NCBI RefSeq assembly: GCF_964275005.1
Contig: NC_092693.1
Location: 22,710,835 to 22,774,834, forward strand
Origin: Diadema setosum
Taxonomy: Eukaryota; Echinodermata; Echinoidea; Diadematoida; Diadematidae
Reading direction: 5' to 3'
DNA: 64,000 nucleotides
Positions 45,501 to 57,409 of the stretch are shown piece after piece. Each line of letters opens with the position of its first letter. Position 1 is the first letter of the stretch. A model generated the notes under the pieces. The model was not told the DNA's origin. It saw only the letters and a list, made by a program, of their open reading frames with translations, and did not search any database. Made by a program: the position numbers and the translations under genes.

Positions 45501-46154
45501 AGTTGGTATGAGCAAAATATCCGGCATGGTTTATGATTCTTATTTCATGCTTTTGAATACGAAGAAGTTGTCAAATGAAGTGAAACTAAAGGTCATAATA
45601 AGGCAAGTTGCGTATCCTAAGATTTTTAAATTTTTGTCAATGTACAATAACTCGTAGGGATTTAATAACGTATCTTATGCATTTTGACTTTATCAAATAA
45701 AAAAAAATACAACGTATCTACATACACTCATTTTGTATGCTGTCGTTCAAGAATGTATGTCAGCATTTTCTATGTCACAGCACTATAGATGCGAGAAACA
45801 ATGATTGAAATAATACGCCAGAAGAACCTCGTGGTGAAATAGGTTTTTCCCCCGTAACAAATCAGAACCACTCAAGCTATAAACAAGCAAGGCAAACGTG
45901 GCGTGTACGTGCGCCGCCGAATTGGATGATCAAGATACATTGGGCTCTTAATAAATAAAATTGCAGTTTCCAGGTCATAAAATAGGATCAACAAAAGACA
46001 CTGTTGATAGGTACCCTTTGTAAACAGATGACGTAGCTATGCTCAGGTCAGGGGAATGTGATTCCAGTGTCTTTTGTTAATGAAATCAGAAATGTAGCGG
46101 TGATAATGTCAGCAACAGACTGTTGGTTTGGAAGATTTGTGTGTGTGTGTGTGT

Positions 46155-46286
46155 GTCAACGGCGTGAATCCATACTGAAGAGTGGGGGGGGGGGTGTGTC
46201 ACCATCACCACGATTACAAGCCCATAACTGGACCGGCGCAGCCTTGGGAGGGATGGGGTGGAGAAACTTGGGGCTCCCCCCCCCCC

Positions 46287-46320
<34 letters not shown>

Positions 46321-46380
46321 GACGTACTGTGAGTCAAGACATTGGGGGGGGGGGACCTCGTGGAAAAAGTAATTTCGGAG
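46155..46380 (+). repeat. dispersed composite repeat, core copy with (CA)n
   Basis: This segment contains GGCGTGAATCCATACTGA, CATCACCACGATTACAAGCC and ATAACTGGACCGGCGCAGCC, matching the cores at 58000-58100 and 63090-63170. A (CA)n tract at about 46288-46318 takes the place of the CACACACACTTTACAGG block. The copy is truncated after the tract. Confidence 0.75.
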
Positions 46381-46544
46381 GGTGTGTATGCTTATGCGTG
46401 CTTACGTGTGTATGTGTGTGTGTGCGCATGCTGTCAGTCTGTAAATTTAGTGTGGACTACAACAGCTGAGCAACATTGTAAGTTTTTTTAGAATGACGAT
46501 GTGAAACAACAAATTACTTAGAGCGACATGATGAGAACTGCTCA

Positions 46545-47248
46545 AAATCAAATGCGAGCGAGCGTGCGTTGAAAATTTTGACATTATTCACAGTACAAAA
46601 ACTGCCGTTTGTATAGCTATATTATTTTTTCGCTTTCGAAATTAAGGGGGTTGCGCACCGGGCTCAACTGTTGGCAATTACCGGCAGCAACATAAGGAGA
46701 TTGGCATAACGGTTAAATGCGAGCGAGCGAAGCGAGCGAGCTGGAAAATTTTGACATTTTACAGTTCCAAAACTGCCGTTTGTAACTATATTTTTTCGCT
46801 TTGGATATTAAGGAGGGGGATGGACCCACCGGGCGCAACTGCTGGCAATTACTGGCAGCAATATCAGGAGAATGGCATAACGATTAATTGCGAGCGAGCT
46901 TGAAATTTTGACATTTTACAGTCCCAAAACTGCCGTTTGTAGCTATATTTTATTTTTTTGCTTTGGAAATTAAGGGATCGCAACGAGCATAACTGCTGCC
47001 AGTTACAGGCATCAACATCAGGAAAACTGCATAACGATTAAATGCGAGCGAGTGAAGCGAGCGGGCTTGAAAATTTTGACATTTTGCAGTCACAAAACTA
47101 CCGTGTGTAGCTTTATTTTTTTCGCTTTGGAAATTAAGGGGGCGCACCGGGCGCAACTGCTGGCAGTTACTGGCAGCAACATCAGGAGAATGGCATAACT
47201 ATTAAATGCAAGCGAGCGAGCTTGAAAATTTTGACATTTTAAAGTCCA
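46545..47248. repeat. tandem monomers of the GCGAGCGAGCG / TTTTGACATTTTACAGTCC family
   Basis: About five monomers of roughly 160 bp are present. Each carries AAATGCGAGCGAGCG, GAAAATTTTGACATTTTACA, AACTGCCGTTTGTAGCTATA, a TTTTTTCGCTTTGGAAATTAAGG block and GGCAGCAACATCAGGAGAA. They are the same family as the array at 59120-62036. The array is interrupted at 47250 by another element, and the next monomer resumes at 48379. Confidence 0.85.
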
Positions 47249-47249
47249 A

Positions 47250-48378
47250 CTAGAAATGTCGCTATGGCGACTGGTATGTCTCCGCCATAATGCATGATTC
47301 TCCTAATAGGTCTAGATAGTACATGTGGACAATGTGTGATTACATTTTCACAAATTGGCAAAATATTAAAATGACAAGTTTGTCACAAATGTGTTGAATG
47401 ATCACCTTCCGTGACCTAGGTTTAATTGGATGAATAGGAGAGCATGTATTTGGGATTTAAGGACTTTAACTTGACTTTGATCCATTCATACATTTATGCA
47501 TTGAGTAATTTGCAAGGTATGGAGAAAAAGTGCAATTTCTGTATTGAATAGTAAATTGTTACCATTTTCATCTGGCCTTTGACCCTAAAATTCATAAGAT
47601 AATCACTGTCAAGCAGAACATGCATGAATATGTAGTACGTTTCAAGATAACTTGAGTCACTTCCGAGATATGGAGGAAAAACTTAGTTTAGCACTTTCAC
47701 TTGATCTTTCACCTTTTGACCTTTGAGGCAAAAACAAAAGAAAAAAAAAACTTTCCAGAGAATCTCTATTAGGTTATACATGCATACACCAAGTGTAAAA
47801 AAAAAAAAATAATCCTGCTGGAATTGCATAAACATGACGGAAATAATAAAATTTTGAAGTGTTACCCTTTACCTTGACCCCTGACCTTTGACCCCATGAT
47901 CTCTGAATTCTCGAGATAATCACTGCCAGTCAGTACATGTATATATACAATGTTCCATGAAGATACCTTGCACAATTTCCAAGGTACAGAGAAAAAAGGT
48001 GAAGTTTTAATATTTTTTTGACCTTTTGACCTTTGACCTTTGACCTCATGACCCAAACTTTCACAAGAGAATTCTAATCGGGTAATACATGTAAACACTA
48101 AGATTCAAGAAAATATCTTCAGGCATTGCATAGATATGATGGAAATAGTGAAATTTTATGTATTTGACCATGACCTTTTGACCTTTGACCTTGAGCGTGT
48201 GCACCCAAAAGTTGATAGGCACAACTTCACCCCCTAATACACAAACATGCCAAGTTTCATGGGGATACCTCAAAAGGTTTTGATAGTTACCCTGTCCACA
48301 AAATTCATTACGGACGGACGGACGGACGGACAACCCGAAAACATAATGCCTCCGGCACCACTTCGTTGCGGAGGCATA
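47250..48378. mobile_element. nested 1.1-kb element with GACCTTTGACC subunits, inserted in a monomer
   Basis: The element starts at CTAGAAATGTCGCTATGGCG and ends at CTTCGTTGCGGAGGCATA, just after GGACGGACGGACGGAC. It splits a monomer whose uninterrupted form reads CAGTCCAAAAACTGCCG: AGTCCAA lies on the left, AAACTACCG on the right. Internally three to four subunits of about 170-200 bp carry TTTTGACCTTTGACC, GAGATAATCACTG and TACATGTA blocks. There is no transposase. The terminal GCCTCCGGCACC...GCGGAGGC is a hairpin. Confidence 0.7.
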
Positions 48379-49088
48379 AAAACTACCGTTACTGCATAAA
48401 ATGAGGGAGCTTTTGTAAGTGAAAGATCTGCTGCACGCTCTTTGATAAAATACTAGGAAATACGTCAATCTCAAAAGTGTTCAAAGTCTATCGAAAGGGA
48501 TCCAGTAGCGGAGCTTTTGCATGCATACGATTGCAATTCAACGATCTGGTGCATATTTCTGGCGGTATTTGGACAATTTTCCACAAAGAAAGTTCGAGAT
48601 TTGTCTTCATCTCGGGAATTTCTTGGGGGACAAATGATTTGTCTGCCCCAACACTTCCGCTGGGCCGGGGCAAATGAATCTTTGCCCCCCCCCCCCCCCC
48701 CCGAGATAGATTCGACGCCCCTGATCATCCCTGGGTATGCCCATAGATGTATTAGAGTCATCATCGTTTCAGGAGTGATTCAGGAAAATGGAGGGGGGTT
48801 ATATCGATACTACTTTCTTCGCGAGCGACCGAAGCGAGCGAGCGTTTGAGAAAATTATGTATACATTATCCTACAAGATGAAATACTGTTCAGCTCTGTT
48901 TTCTCTCTGAAGGCGAGCGTACGAACGTCATGCAATAAAAATATGTCAAAATTGATAAAAGCACATTTCTGCTTCCTCCATTTTTTCCCTCAAATTTCAG
49001 GGGATGATGATTGTATATACAGGCCATCCCCCCTCCTCCATTTCAGGGGGGATATGCCCCCATCCCCCCCCCCCCGGATTTACGCCCA

Positions 49089-49195
49089 TGGTGTGTGTGC
49101 GTGCGTGCGTGTGTGTGTGTGTGTTTGTGTGTGTGTGTTTGTGTTTGTGTGTGTGTGTGTATGTGTGTGTGTGTGTGAGGGTGCGTGTGATTGTG
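49089..49195. repeat. (GT)n microsatellite with interruptions
   Basis: A GT-dominated tract of about 107 bases with GTTT and ATGT interruptions. The Cys/Val-rich frames on the plus strand are artefacts. Confidence 0.9.
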
Positions 49196-49775
49196 TTTAG
49201 TCTATCCAGGGATGTGCTTCCACATCCCTGGTCTGTCCGGGCGTGATCATTATTTCATACATTCATACGCACCGAAAACGTACACAGAGGAAAAGCGAAT
49301 GACACATTGGAGTACCAATCCCGTGGAGATTTATCTAGCTCCAGAAATAGCAATAGCCGGAGAACGGCATGAACAAGATAAGTGTGTATAGTTATTCTGT
49401 CATTACGAAAAAAGAAACTGTACTCGAGGACCAAAGTACTGAAGTCGTCAAACAATCTCTAAGCGTATAATTTTCATAGTTTCAGCCAAAGAGAGGTTGT
49501 AGTTACATCAAAAGACAAGGGTATAAGTCATAGAAAATAGAAATAGGCACTGAAATGGGAAAAAAAAGTCTAGTTAATACGCATTAGCAGGAAATTGCAG
49601 ATGAAAAGTAACATATCCTCGGACAAAACTCACAAGTCGGAGGGAGAAGAAAATGCGCACTGGGTGCAGCCGAATTGTGTTGGACGAATTGCAATCAATA
49701 TCAATAGATTGAAAGGGTTTGGATGACTGAAATTTTAGGGCTGCTAGTCGGTATAGGAACTTAACAGAAACGATT

Positions 49776-49990
49776 TCAGTCTAGATTTAAATGACGTAAT
49801 ACTCGGCACAAATTTGATACTGTCATCGAGAGAATTCAAAAATTTAGGACCAGCAAATGTAAAAACAGAACGGGGAAGAATTCGTTCAATGAAGGGTTGG
49901 ATTCCTGATTTGTTTTTTTCTTTGGAACATGTCGGAAAAAATAGGCAAAGTGTGGTGTTCTAACTTGTCTTTTGACCTGTAGGTAATGAC
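49776..49990 (-). pseudogene. LINE C-terminal tail remnant
   Basis: The minus-strand frame ending in TAG near 49776 encodes an IERILPRSVFTFAGPKFLNS block and then SITSFKSRLKSFLL, the FAGPxxLNSL...FKSRLKxFLL signature of LINE polyprotein C-termini. Immediately upstream, one frame over, are TPHFAYFF and KKKTNQ blocks, showing one indel. No further domain survives. Confidence 0.65.
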
Positions 49991-50435
49991 AAAATGCATT
50001 AAAAAGATGTATCTTATTAAAAAAAAAAAATCAGCTGTGCAACAACGCATAATTATAATAATCCCTAATGTATTTCTAACGTAACATTTTCATTTCTAAA
50101 CAGTTAACACAAAGCAATTATCTTTCCTCTGACTGCGATGCAGCACCGTATCAATAATCACATACATGCAATTGTTCTGATATTGTGTTTAATGAAGCAA
50201 GCTTCACAAAGTATTTATAGTGCATGCTTACTCTACAAAGTACTTCCGACATATTCCAAATCAAGCAGATGTGTATCTATAATCAATGTGTTAAACTGAA
50301 GCTACATTGTATAACAACCAATGTGCTACATTGGGTCAATGCATGCAGGAGGACATTACTAACACCCTCATCAGTTTATTGTAAGGAGATTTGCAGAGAA
50401 GAATATAATCATACCCCCTGAATGTGTATACTCGT

Positions 50436-51249
50436 TCAACTTTCGTACTGCAGATGATGTTGTAAGCTCATTCCTCCGGTTTCGAGACGGTGTGACGCTT
50501 TGCGTTTCCATGACTGCAGTGAACCTTGGATAGGGATAGTTCTGGTACGCTTGCAGAATTTTCGAATTTCTCTCCAAAATATATGTTTGAGGGTAACACC
50601 TATCGCCACCGTTAGGATCTGCAGCTCGTTTAATTCCAAATGTATAAAACAAATTTGCCTAAGTTTTTCCTCAAATATGCCGTAAATACTGCAATTTTGA
50701 ATCTCGTGACCGTCCTGTTGATTCTGAATCTTCGCTGTAAAAAAAAAAAACGCAGTTGTAGTGCATGCGATGCATTTTCTTCGCGTGGCGTGAAAGGGGA
50801 CCTCACAATCGGCACCCCCTCCCTCGGTATAGGTAATACACGTGAGATTGGCAGTCATGCGTCGTTACTGAGCGATGTGTAATTGAAACGTGTTTACTTT
50901 GGTTTGTTAGTTTGTTTATGAGTTTGATTTTTGTCTTTTCGTTTTTATTGTTTGCATAGCTAATGGCACTTAATCCCACGCGTACCTTTTCATTGGTTCT
51001 ATAAGCAAACAGCCATGATACGCAGAGTGCCGATGTCAAGGTACCCTGCCGATAGGTGATGGTACCCTTACCATACACGTAGCCCATGCCTGAGAAAATC
51101 AGTGTGTGGAATGACGCTGTAATGACAAGATATTCGTTGGGCAACGATGAAAATGCGAAATATTCACCAAAAAGATTTGCCAGAGTCACAATCTCAGGCC
51201 CGGGTAAGGCTAACTTGGACTTTGGCGCGCATACAAAATGAACGTGCGC
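50436..51249 (-). CDS. possible two-exon 3' end of an unidentified gene (span includes intron)
   Basis: Proposed exon 51249-51072 ends at TATG|GTAAGG, a strong donor, leaving one base. Exon 50734-50436 starts after TTTTTTTTTTTACAG, a strong acceptor, and that phase opens a frame of about 99 codons to TGA. The first exon encodes a block with LANLFGEYFAFSSLPNEYLV and a hydrophobic TASFHTLIFSGMGYVY segment that could span a membrane. The second encodes KIQNQQDGHEIQNCSIYG, an ELQILTVAIGVTLKHIF hydrophobic stretch and a basic tail. An alternative donor at 50986 (AAG|GTACGC) gives a shorter frame ending near 50630. Upstream exons were not found, and no family is recognised. Confidence 0.35.
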
Positions 51250-51634
51250 CTATGTATCACACAATAATGGCGATCACGAACTGCGTGTGAATTTTCTGAA
51301 ATAGGGCCGAGTTGTCCCTGAGACCGAGTTAGCCTGGATCCTTCTGGAATAAAAGTCTTTATCGTTTAGTGATCGTGAATTCTGTAATCTCATTGGTCAA
51401 TCAACCACTGAATATATCCCGTATTCCGTGGATATGACGTCATGATACTGTATTACATAGCCAGCTGCGGGTGTACCAAAGACGCTTATAGGAAAGTGCG
51501 CGCTAATCCTGTACAAAACAAATGGACAGCGCGCGGTCCTCAAGCGTATTGCGCACATAATCTGAGACCACTAGACGCTTGATAAACAACAGCAACTTAT
51601 CTGGCTACTGCACTGCAGTATCTTATGGCTTGTA

Positions 51635-52505
51635 TGGTAGGGGTCCAACCCACCGGCCGGGTCCATAACGACCGACCGCGCATTATAATGGCATTGCGCG
51701 TACAGAAAGAAAATGTACGCATGGGACTACGCGCAACGGTGTTCGATTCTTCACTGGGCTACGCTACCGAGTAAAATGTGGCGAAAACAACTAAGTATTC
51801 CCTCTAAATTACCGAAATTTAGCAAAATCGAATAAGGTTTATCGTGTAACTACATATAACTAGGCCTACCTTTGCTGACTCGTTGTTAGATGTAGAGGCG
51901 TATCCTTCCGTAATAAATTTGACGATTTTGACCGCAAAATTGTCACCGCCGCTTGTACGATCGTGCACAGTACGTTACACATACACATGACATAAACATT
52001 TTGTCGCCCGCTTGCGCTACGACCGTACGAGTTGATGCAGAAACGAGAAATGAATACCGTGAAAAAACAAACCGACTCATCTAATTTATTTCAATTACGA
52101 TGAAAAGTTTCCTAATGAAAATCAAGTCAAATTCATCAAACAGTCCTTCAAAAGTAATATCGAAGGATTCAAAATATATTCAAATATTATTGGGGAAAAA
52201 ATTACGACTAGAAAAAAACAGCAGCTTGTCGAAAAAACGCGTTTAAGTACGCTTTATACGTATTGTCAATAGAGGGCGGGGTGGTCGGTCGATATGAGCC
52301 GGGCAACTGAGTGCGGAAAAAATGACACCCCACGCGTTCGAAGCCGCCATCTAGAGCGCGTACCTCAGATCGCATTTTCAGTGCGCGCTTGTGAATCCGG
52401 AGTATTTTCTCCACACGTGAGTAAAATTTCAGGCAAATTGTGAGATTTTTCACGTTTCTATTGATAGAAAAACGTTAGGTGTCCGATATTATGGACACCC
52501 AACCA
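51635..52505 (-). mobile_element. TA-flanked TIR element, copy 1 (inverted relative to 56551-57409)
   Basis: The outer end TGGTAGGGGTCC and the inner end, read in reverse complement, TGGTTGGGTGTCC share a TGGTxGGG terminus, and TA flanks each side. The whole 871 bp matches the copy at 56551-57409 in inverted orientation with only scattered differences. TA duplication suggests Tc1/mariner or a related superfamily. A 68-codon frame starting EKILRIHKRALK is intact in both copies, but there is no recognisable transposase. Confidence 0.75.
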
Positions 52506-52669
52506 TACGTGTACGTATTTGTATGCGCGCATCGCATGCAGTAATCAGCTCGCTCGCGAGACGTAGGCCTAAGTCAACATGGTCATGGCTGACAGCCGGC
52601 GATTTCAACATCATTCACGAGAGGAAATCAGCGAGAAGAAGGTTAGCACTTACACTAAAAGATAAAATC

Positions 52670-52807
52670 GTTACCCCCTGCTTGTTCTTACGAAATGCGG
52701 GAAATATCTACGGTCTGGTGCCATATTCCATTCGGCCTTTGGCCTCATGGAATATGGCACCAGACCGTAGATATTTGCCCGTATTTCGTGAACAAGCAGG
52801 GGATAAC
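52670..52807. repeat. short near-perfect hairpin, arms about 62 bp
   Basis: GCTTGTTCTTACGAAATGCG (52681) through ATTCCAT is mirrored by ATGGAATATGGCACCAGACC through the GTGAACAAGCAGGGG block. The loop is about 13 bases and itself reads GGCCTTTGGCC. It may be a tiny foldback MITE. It lies in the spacer between the two TA-flanked elements. Confidence 0.85.
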
Positions 52808-53686
52808 TAATATTATCCCGACTTTTATTTTTGATCTCAAAATGCTCCAAAATTACTCATCATCCCGGCAAATCGCTAGGCAAAGTTCTTGGTAGACTCT
52901 TTTGATATAATTATTGCAAGCAATTATGAAATGGTGCAAGACGGGCTCTCAAACCCTCAGGCTACCAGAACAGTCACTGCCAGACAGCAGGGATATGTTA
53001 TACGAAACCAGGTGTCATCAACATACCCCAAACCATCTTCGATACCCAATAAAAATAAAAAATGATTTCAGAACATTAGGTTTAACATTAACATGAGACT
53101 CTGTGGCCCAACACTCTCTCTGAGACCCAGAGACAAAAGTATCACAGGGTCGCAAACAGAAACTGAATATCAATCAATCATAAATCGACATAAAAAAATA
53201 TTAAATTCAATTCAATGGTTATTGAGCATGTACAGGTGAATTATTGTACATAATATAGGAACAAGATATATCACTGTGATGAATGACATCCCCCCTACTG
53301 TTGTCATGGCTACCAAGACCAGTCATATGAAGAGTAAGAGCAAAAACAGAATCACGGTTATCTGGTTTTGCAATCATGATCCTCCACAAGACAAGTCCGG
53401 CAGCTTCCAGAGATTAAAATGAGTTGAGTAGCAATATTGGTGACGCAGAGACCTGGAGACAGTTGGTAAAATTCACTCCAAAACAAAACAAAACAAAACA
53501 AAAACATCTGAAACCATGCAGTTTAAACATTGATGTTTCTACGCGTAGATATTATAGGCGCAGGTTCACTACACTTGCAATTAAAGTATAAAAGTGACAA
53601 CTGATACCAGATCTGATCCAGCTGATTTCAGTTGAATCCATTTCCCGTTGATTCCAGCACATAAGTAAAAATCGTGGAACCGATAA

Positions 53687-54307
53687 CTATTTCGAATTAG
53701 TTTCCATCGTGGAACCGATAACCATTTCCTGAGTTAACTGGTACAAATACCATTTGCGGATGGCTGAACTTAACTGGATTCTAGGTGATTCCGATTGCAG
53801 TTGACAGTTGATTCCACTTGATTCTAATGTGGCAATTTTCCTTTTGAAACCAGCAGACTCTACAGGGCTCCAGTACCAGTTGGCTAAATTGGACGGGACC
53901 TGGTTTTTGACTGGGCAGGGTTGCGACACACCTCGAACTGAGGACGTTTCTTGATTTTCCTTTTGAGACCTACAAGGATCTCGTTCTTGCTGCGATTTTC
54001 CCCCCTTGGTCAACCTAGCCTGACCTGCCTTCTCTGGGTTGCGCACTTCTAAAGATGTTACTGCTGTTTTCTTTGACCGGGGAGGTGGCCCACCTCCCTG
54101 CTTTTACTGTCCATGAAAAAGTCTTCCTGTCTTTTTCTTGCCGTTGGTCCCTGGCTTGACTAACTGTGTCTTTGAAGGTTTTCTCTGCACAAAGGACTGC
54201 CGCTTCCGCTGTTGATGTCTTGTAGAAGCTGCGGCTGCTTGACTTACCAGAAATACCGGTCCTGTAGATAGGTTGAGTTTCCGATGTTGATAGTCACAGG
54301 TTGACTG
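53687..54307 (-). pseudogene. possible decayed exon, basic low-complexity frame with one stop
   Basis: After a potential acceptor CTGACAG a minus-strand frame reads about 200 codons to 53687 with one internal TAA. It starts TCDYQHRKLNLSTGPVFL and continues through RHQQRKRQSFVQRKPSK, PGTNGKKKTG and GKSQQERDPCRSQKENQ. The PGTNGKKK block is reminiscent of PGTKGKRK in the candidate gene's last exon, but the similarity is short. A strong donor-like GTAAGTC at 54257 could end an exon early, in which case most of the frame is intronic. Function unknown. Confidence 0.3.
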
Positions 54308-55084
54308 TCAGGGTACAATCATGAGAAGAACAGAAATGTTTACGACATTTGTACGTGGTACTCAGTACACAGCTTTCCGTTTTCTTTGTCAAGCCTGAAT
54401 TATCATCTTATGTTTAACCAAGTATAACATAACCGAGTGGATGCCTCAGCACCTTGTAAAATTATACCATATATTTTTCCATGTAATCATCACAATGAAA
54501 TAATGCAAAAAGATATGAAATGTATATAACGGATAAATTACGAGAACAAATTGCCATATCCAAAAATGAAAAAAAATAAAATAAAATCAATTAGGCGCGC
54601 AAACAGGGGGAGTGATGATGGGTATGTATTGTATCCGTAGTATTCTCAGCTTTAGACATGATGAATGCAATCATCCCCTCTTTTGATGATTCTAGAATCT
54701 TTCTGAATAATCTTAAATGAGACTGTATCCCTTTATTTAGCTTCATTGGGTACTGGATACTTTTACAGCATATAACTTCGTATATATGCATTCTTCTTTG
54801 GGATTGTTGGTATTTTTATATTTCTCGCTTCTACACCCGAAATCATAGTAGCTTCGACGATCCTAACACACCTTGTGGTCTCCTTTCTTTCTCCATTTTT
54901 TTTTTTTTTTTTGGTCTTAAAGACCTAATAAAATGGTTTAGGCATTTTTTTCTCAATGATGTAATAACATTAAATGTTAAATTCTAAGTAATTCTATGGT
55001 TGTGCGGGGTTTTTTACTGTTCTGAATTTTGTTCTATATTTGTTAACATAATGGATGCAATTTCCTCGGTGTTGGAAAACTTGC

Positions 55085-55665
55085 TATACTTTCACCGCAT
55101 GCGGCGCACTATCACTTCTAAATTGTGATGACGTCTAAGAACGGAGTCGTTCACGACCAGTCTCTAGCCGTAGCCAGCGAGCTGGCAAGGCTATGCTAGC
55201 GCAGCGCAGTGACAGCCGGCGCGCGGCCGGCGGCTGCACTGGCTAGCGCTGGCGGGGGAGCGAGCTAGCGAGCGCAGCTATACTTTCACCGCATGCGGCG
55301 CACTATCACTTCTAAATTGTGATGACGTCTAAGAACGGAGTCGTTCACGACCAGTCTCTAGCCGTAGCCAGCGAGCTGGCAAGGCTATGCTAGCGCAGCG
55401 CAGCGACAGCCGGCGCGCGGCCGGCGGCTGCACTGGCTAGCGCTGGCGGGGGAGCGAGCTAGCGAGCGCAGCTATACTTTCACCGCATGCGGCGCACTAT
55501 CACTTCTAAATTGTGATGACGTCTAAGAACGGAGTCGTTCACGACCAGTCTCTAGCCGTAGCCAGCGAGCTGGCAAGGCTATGCTAGCGCAGCGCAGCGA
55601 CAGCCGGCGCGCGGCCGGCGGCTGCACTGGCTAGCGCTGGCGGGGGAGCGAGCTAGCGAGCGCAT
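55085..55665. repeat. three tandem copies of a 194-bp GC-rich unit
   Basis: Units start at 55085, 55279 and 55473 with TATACTTTCACCGCATGCGG and end in GGGGGAGCGAGCTAGCGAGC. They appear identical apart from one or two bases (for example CAGTGACAGCC against CAGCGACAGCC). Each unit contains GATGACGTCTAAG, which includes a CRE-like core, and a GCCGGCGCGCGGCCGGC palindrome. Near identity implies very recent duplication or homogenisation, or possibly assembly expansion. Confidence 0.95.
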
Positions 55666-55784
55666 AGCAGGTGCTGCGCTGCACTATTGTCATTGGCTAA
55701 GCCTTTAAATTAGACAAAAGAATATTTAATGAACTGTATCGGATTTAATACTGCCAATAATACAGATTACAACTGTGGTACGCT

Positions 55785-56240
55785 TGGATATCCATTATTT
55801 TCGGCAAACTCGTGAAATAGGCCCCACCACTGCGTGTCTGTACTAATAGTAATACTACGGCGACTCGCCTGTTTCAGCCCCACCGTGTGGCGTTCATCTC
55901 GGTAGGTAAGCACGGCGGTGGGGCTGCCTTCCACAGTGAATACTCGTGAATGCGGCGAAAATGACTTCATAATATGGCCCTCGGCTCGACTAATTTAACG
56001 GCCAATTTAACCATAAATACAACCCTACCTAACCCTAAACCGTAGGAGGAGATACCCTTGCTTGCTATAAACGTGCACGCGTGACTGCGGTGGGGCCTAT
56101 TTCACGATAGCCCCACCACCACTGCGTGTCTGTACTAATACTACGGCGACTCGCCTGCTTTATAGGCCTAGACCTACTCGTGAATCCAGCCCCACCGTGG
56201 CATTCATCGGTCACGGCGTTTGGGCTTCCTTCCACAGTAT
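55785..56240. repeat. degenerate direct/inverted duplication around CCCCACCACTGCGTGTCTGT
   Basis: The block CCACTGCGTGTCTGTACTAA with the downstream CTACGGCGACTCGCCTG and CAGCCCCACCGTG occurs at about 55823-55900 and again at about 56108-56200. Each is followed by a TTCCACAGT end. A GGTGGGGCCTATTTCACGA block inverts the left flank of the first copy. No gene is present. Confidence 0.6.
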
Positions 56241-56378
56241 GATTTTTAGCATAAAACAAAAACTACTCGACCAAAATTGACGATCATTCTTGGTATCGTT
56301 TTTCTTAGAAAATGACGCATCTAAATTACTGATCATATTGCAGAAACTGACTATGGGAAACTGGTTAACGTGTTGGGG

Positions 56379-56411
<33 letters not shown>

Positions 56412-56550
56412 CCACGACCCACCCTGTAACAACATATCCCCCTAACCGTTAATCGTTAGAGTGTACTACTACCAAAGATTCTGCTATTACTACTTACTAG
56501 TCTACTACACCTAGTGCCGTAGTGGTAATAGTACACTACTAGTAGTAGTA

Positions 56551-57409
56551 TGGTTGGGTGTTCATAATATCGGACACCTAACGTTTTTCTATCAATAGAA
56601 ACGTGAAAAATCTCACAATTTGCCTGAAATTTTACTAACGTGTGGAGAAAATACTCCGGATTCACAAGCGCGCACTGAAAATGCGATCTGAGGTACGCGC
56701 TCTAGATGGCGGCTTCGAACGCGTGGGGTGTCATTTTTTCCGCACTCAGTTGCCGGGCTCATATCGACCGACCACCCCGCCCTCTATTGACAATACGTAT
56801 AAAGCGTACTTAAACGCGTTTTTTCGACAAGCTGCTGTTTTTTTCTAGTCGTAATTTTTTTCCCCAATAATATTTGAATATATTTTGAATCCTTCGATAT
56901 TACTTTTGAAGGACTGTTTGATGAATTTGACTTGATTTTCATTAGGAAACTTTTCATCGTAATTGAAATAAATTAGATGAGTCGGTTTGTTTTTTCACAT
57001 TCATTTCTCGTTTCTGCATCAACTCGTACGGTCGTAGCGGGCGACAAAATGTTTATGTCATGTGTATGTGTAACGTGTGTGCACGATCGTACAAGCGGCG
57101 GTGACAATTTTGCGGTCAAAATCGTCAAATTTATTACGGAAGGATACTCTGCATCTAACAATGAGTCAGCAAAGGTAGGCCTAGTTATATGTAGTTACAC
57201 GATAAACCTTATTCGATTTTGCTACATTTCGGTAATTTAGAGGGAATACTTAGTTGTTTTCGCCACATTTTACTCGGTAGCGTAGCCCAGTGAAGAATCG
57301 AACACCGTTGCGCGTAGTCCCATGCGTACATTTTCTTTCTGTACGCGCAATGCCATTATAATGCGCGGTCGGTCGTTATGGACCCGGTCGGTGGGTTGGA
57401 CCCCTACCA
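56551..57409 (+). mobile_element. TA-flanked TIR element, copy 2
   Basis: This copy carries the same ends as copy 1 (TGGTTGGGTGTTC and, at the right, GGACCCCTACCA), flanked by TA. It interrupts an ACTAGTAG-rich microsatellite that continues on both sides (56460-56548 and 57412-57496). This is good evidence that it inserted as a unit and is not simply one arm of a larger duplication. The plus-strand frame at 56642-56848 is identical in protein sequence to the minus-strand frame of copy 1. Confidence 0.8.

Noticed and set aside
51635..57409. One 5.8-kb transposon with 0.87-kb terminal inverted repeats
   Set aside because: Each arm has its own matching ends and TA flanks, and the right arm interrupts a microsatellite, so two independent insertions fit better.
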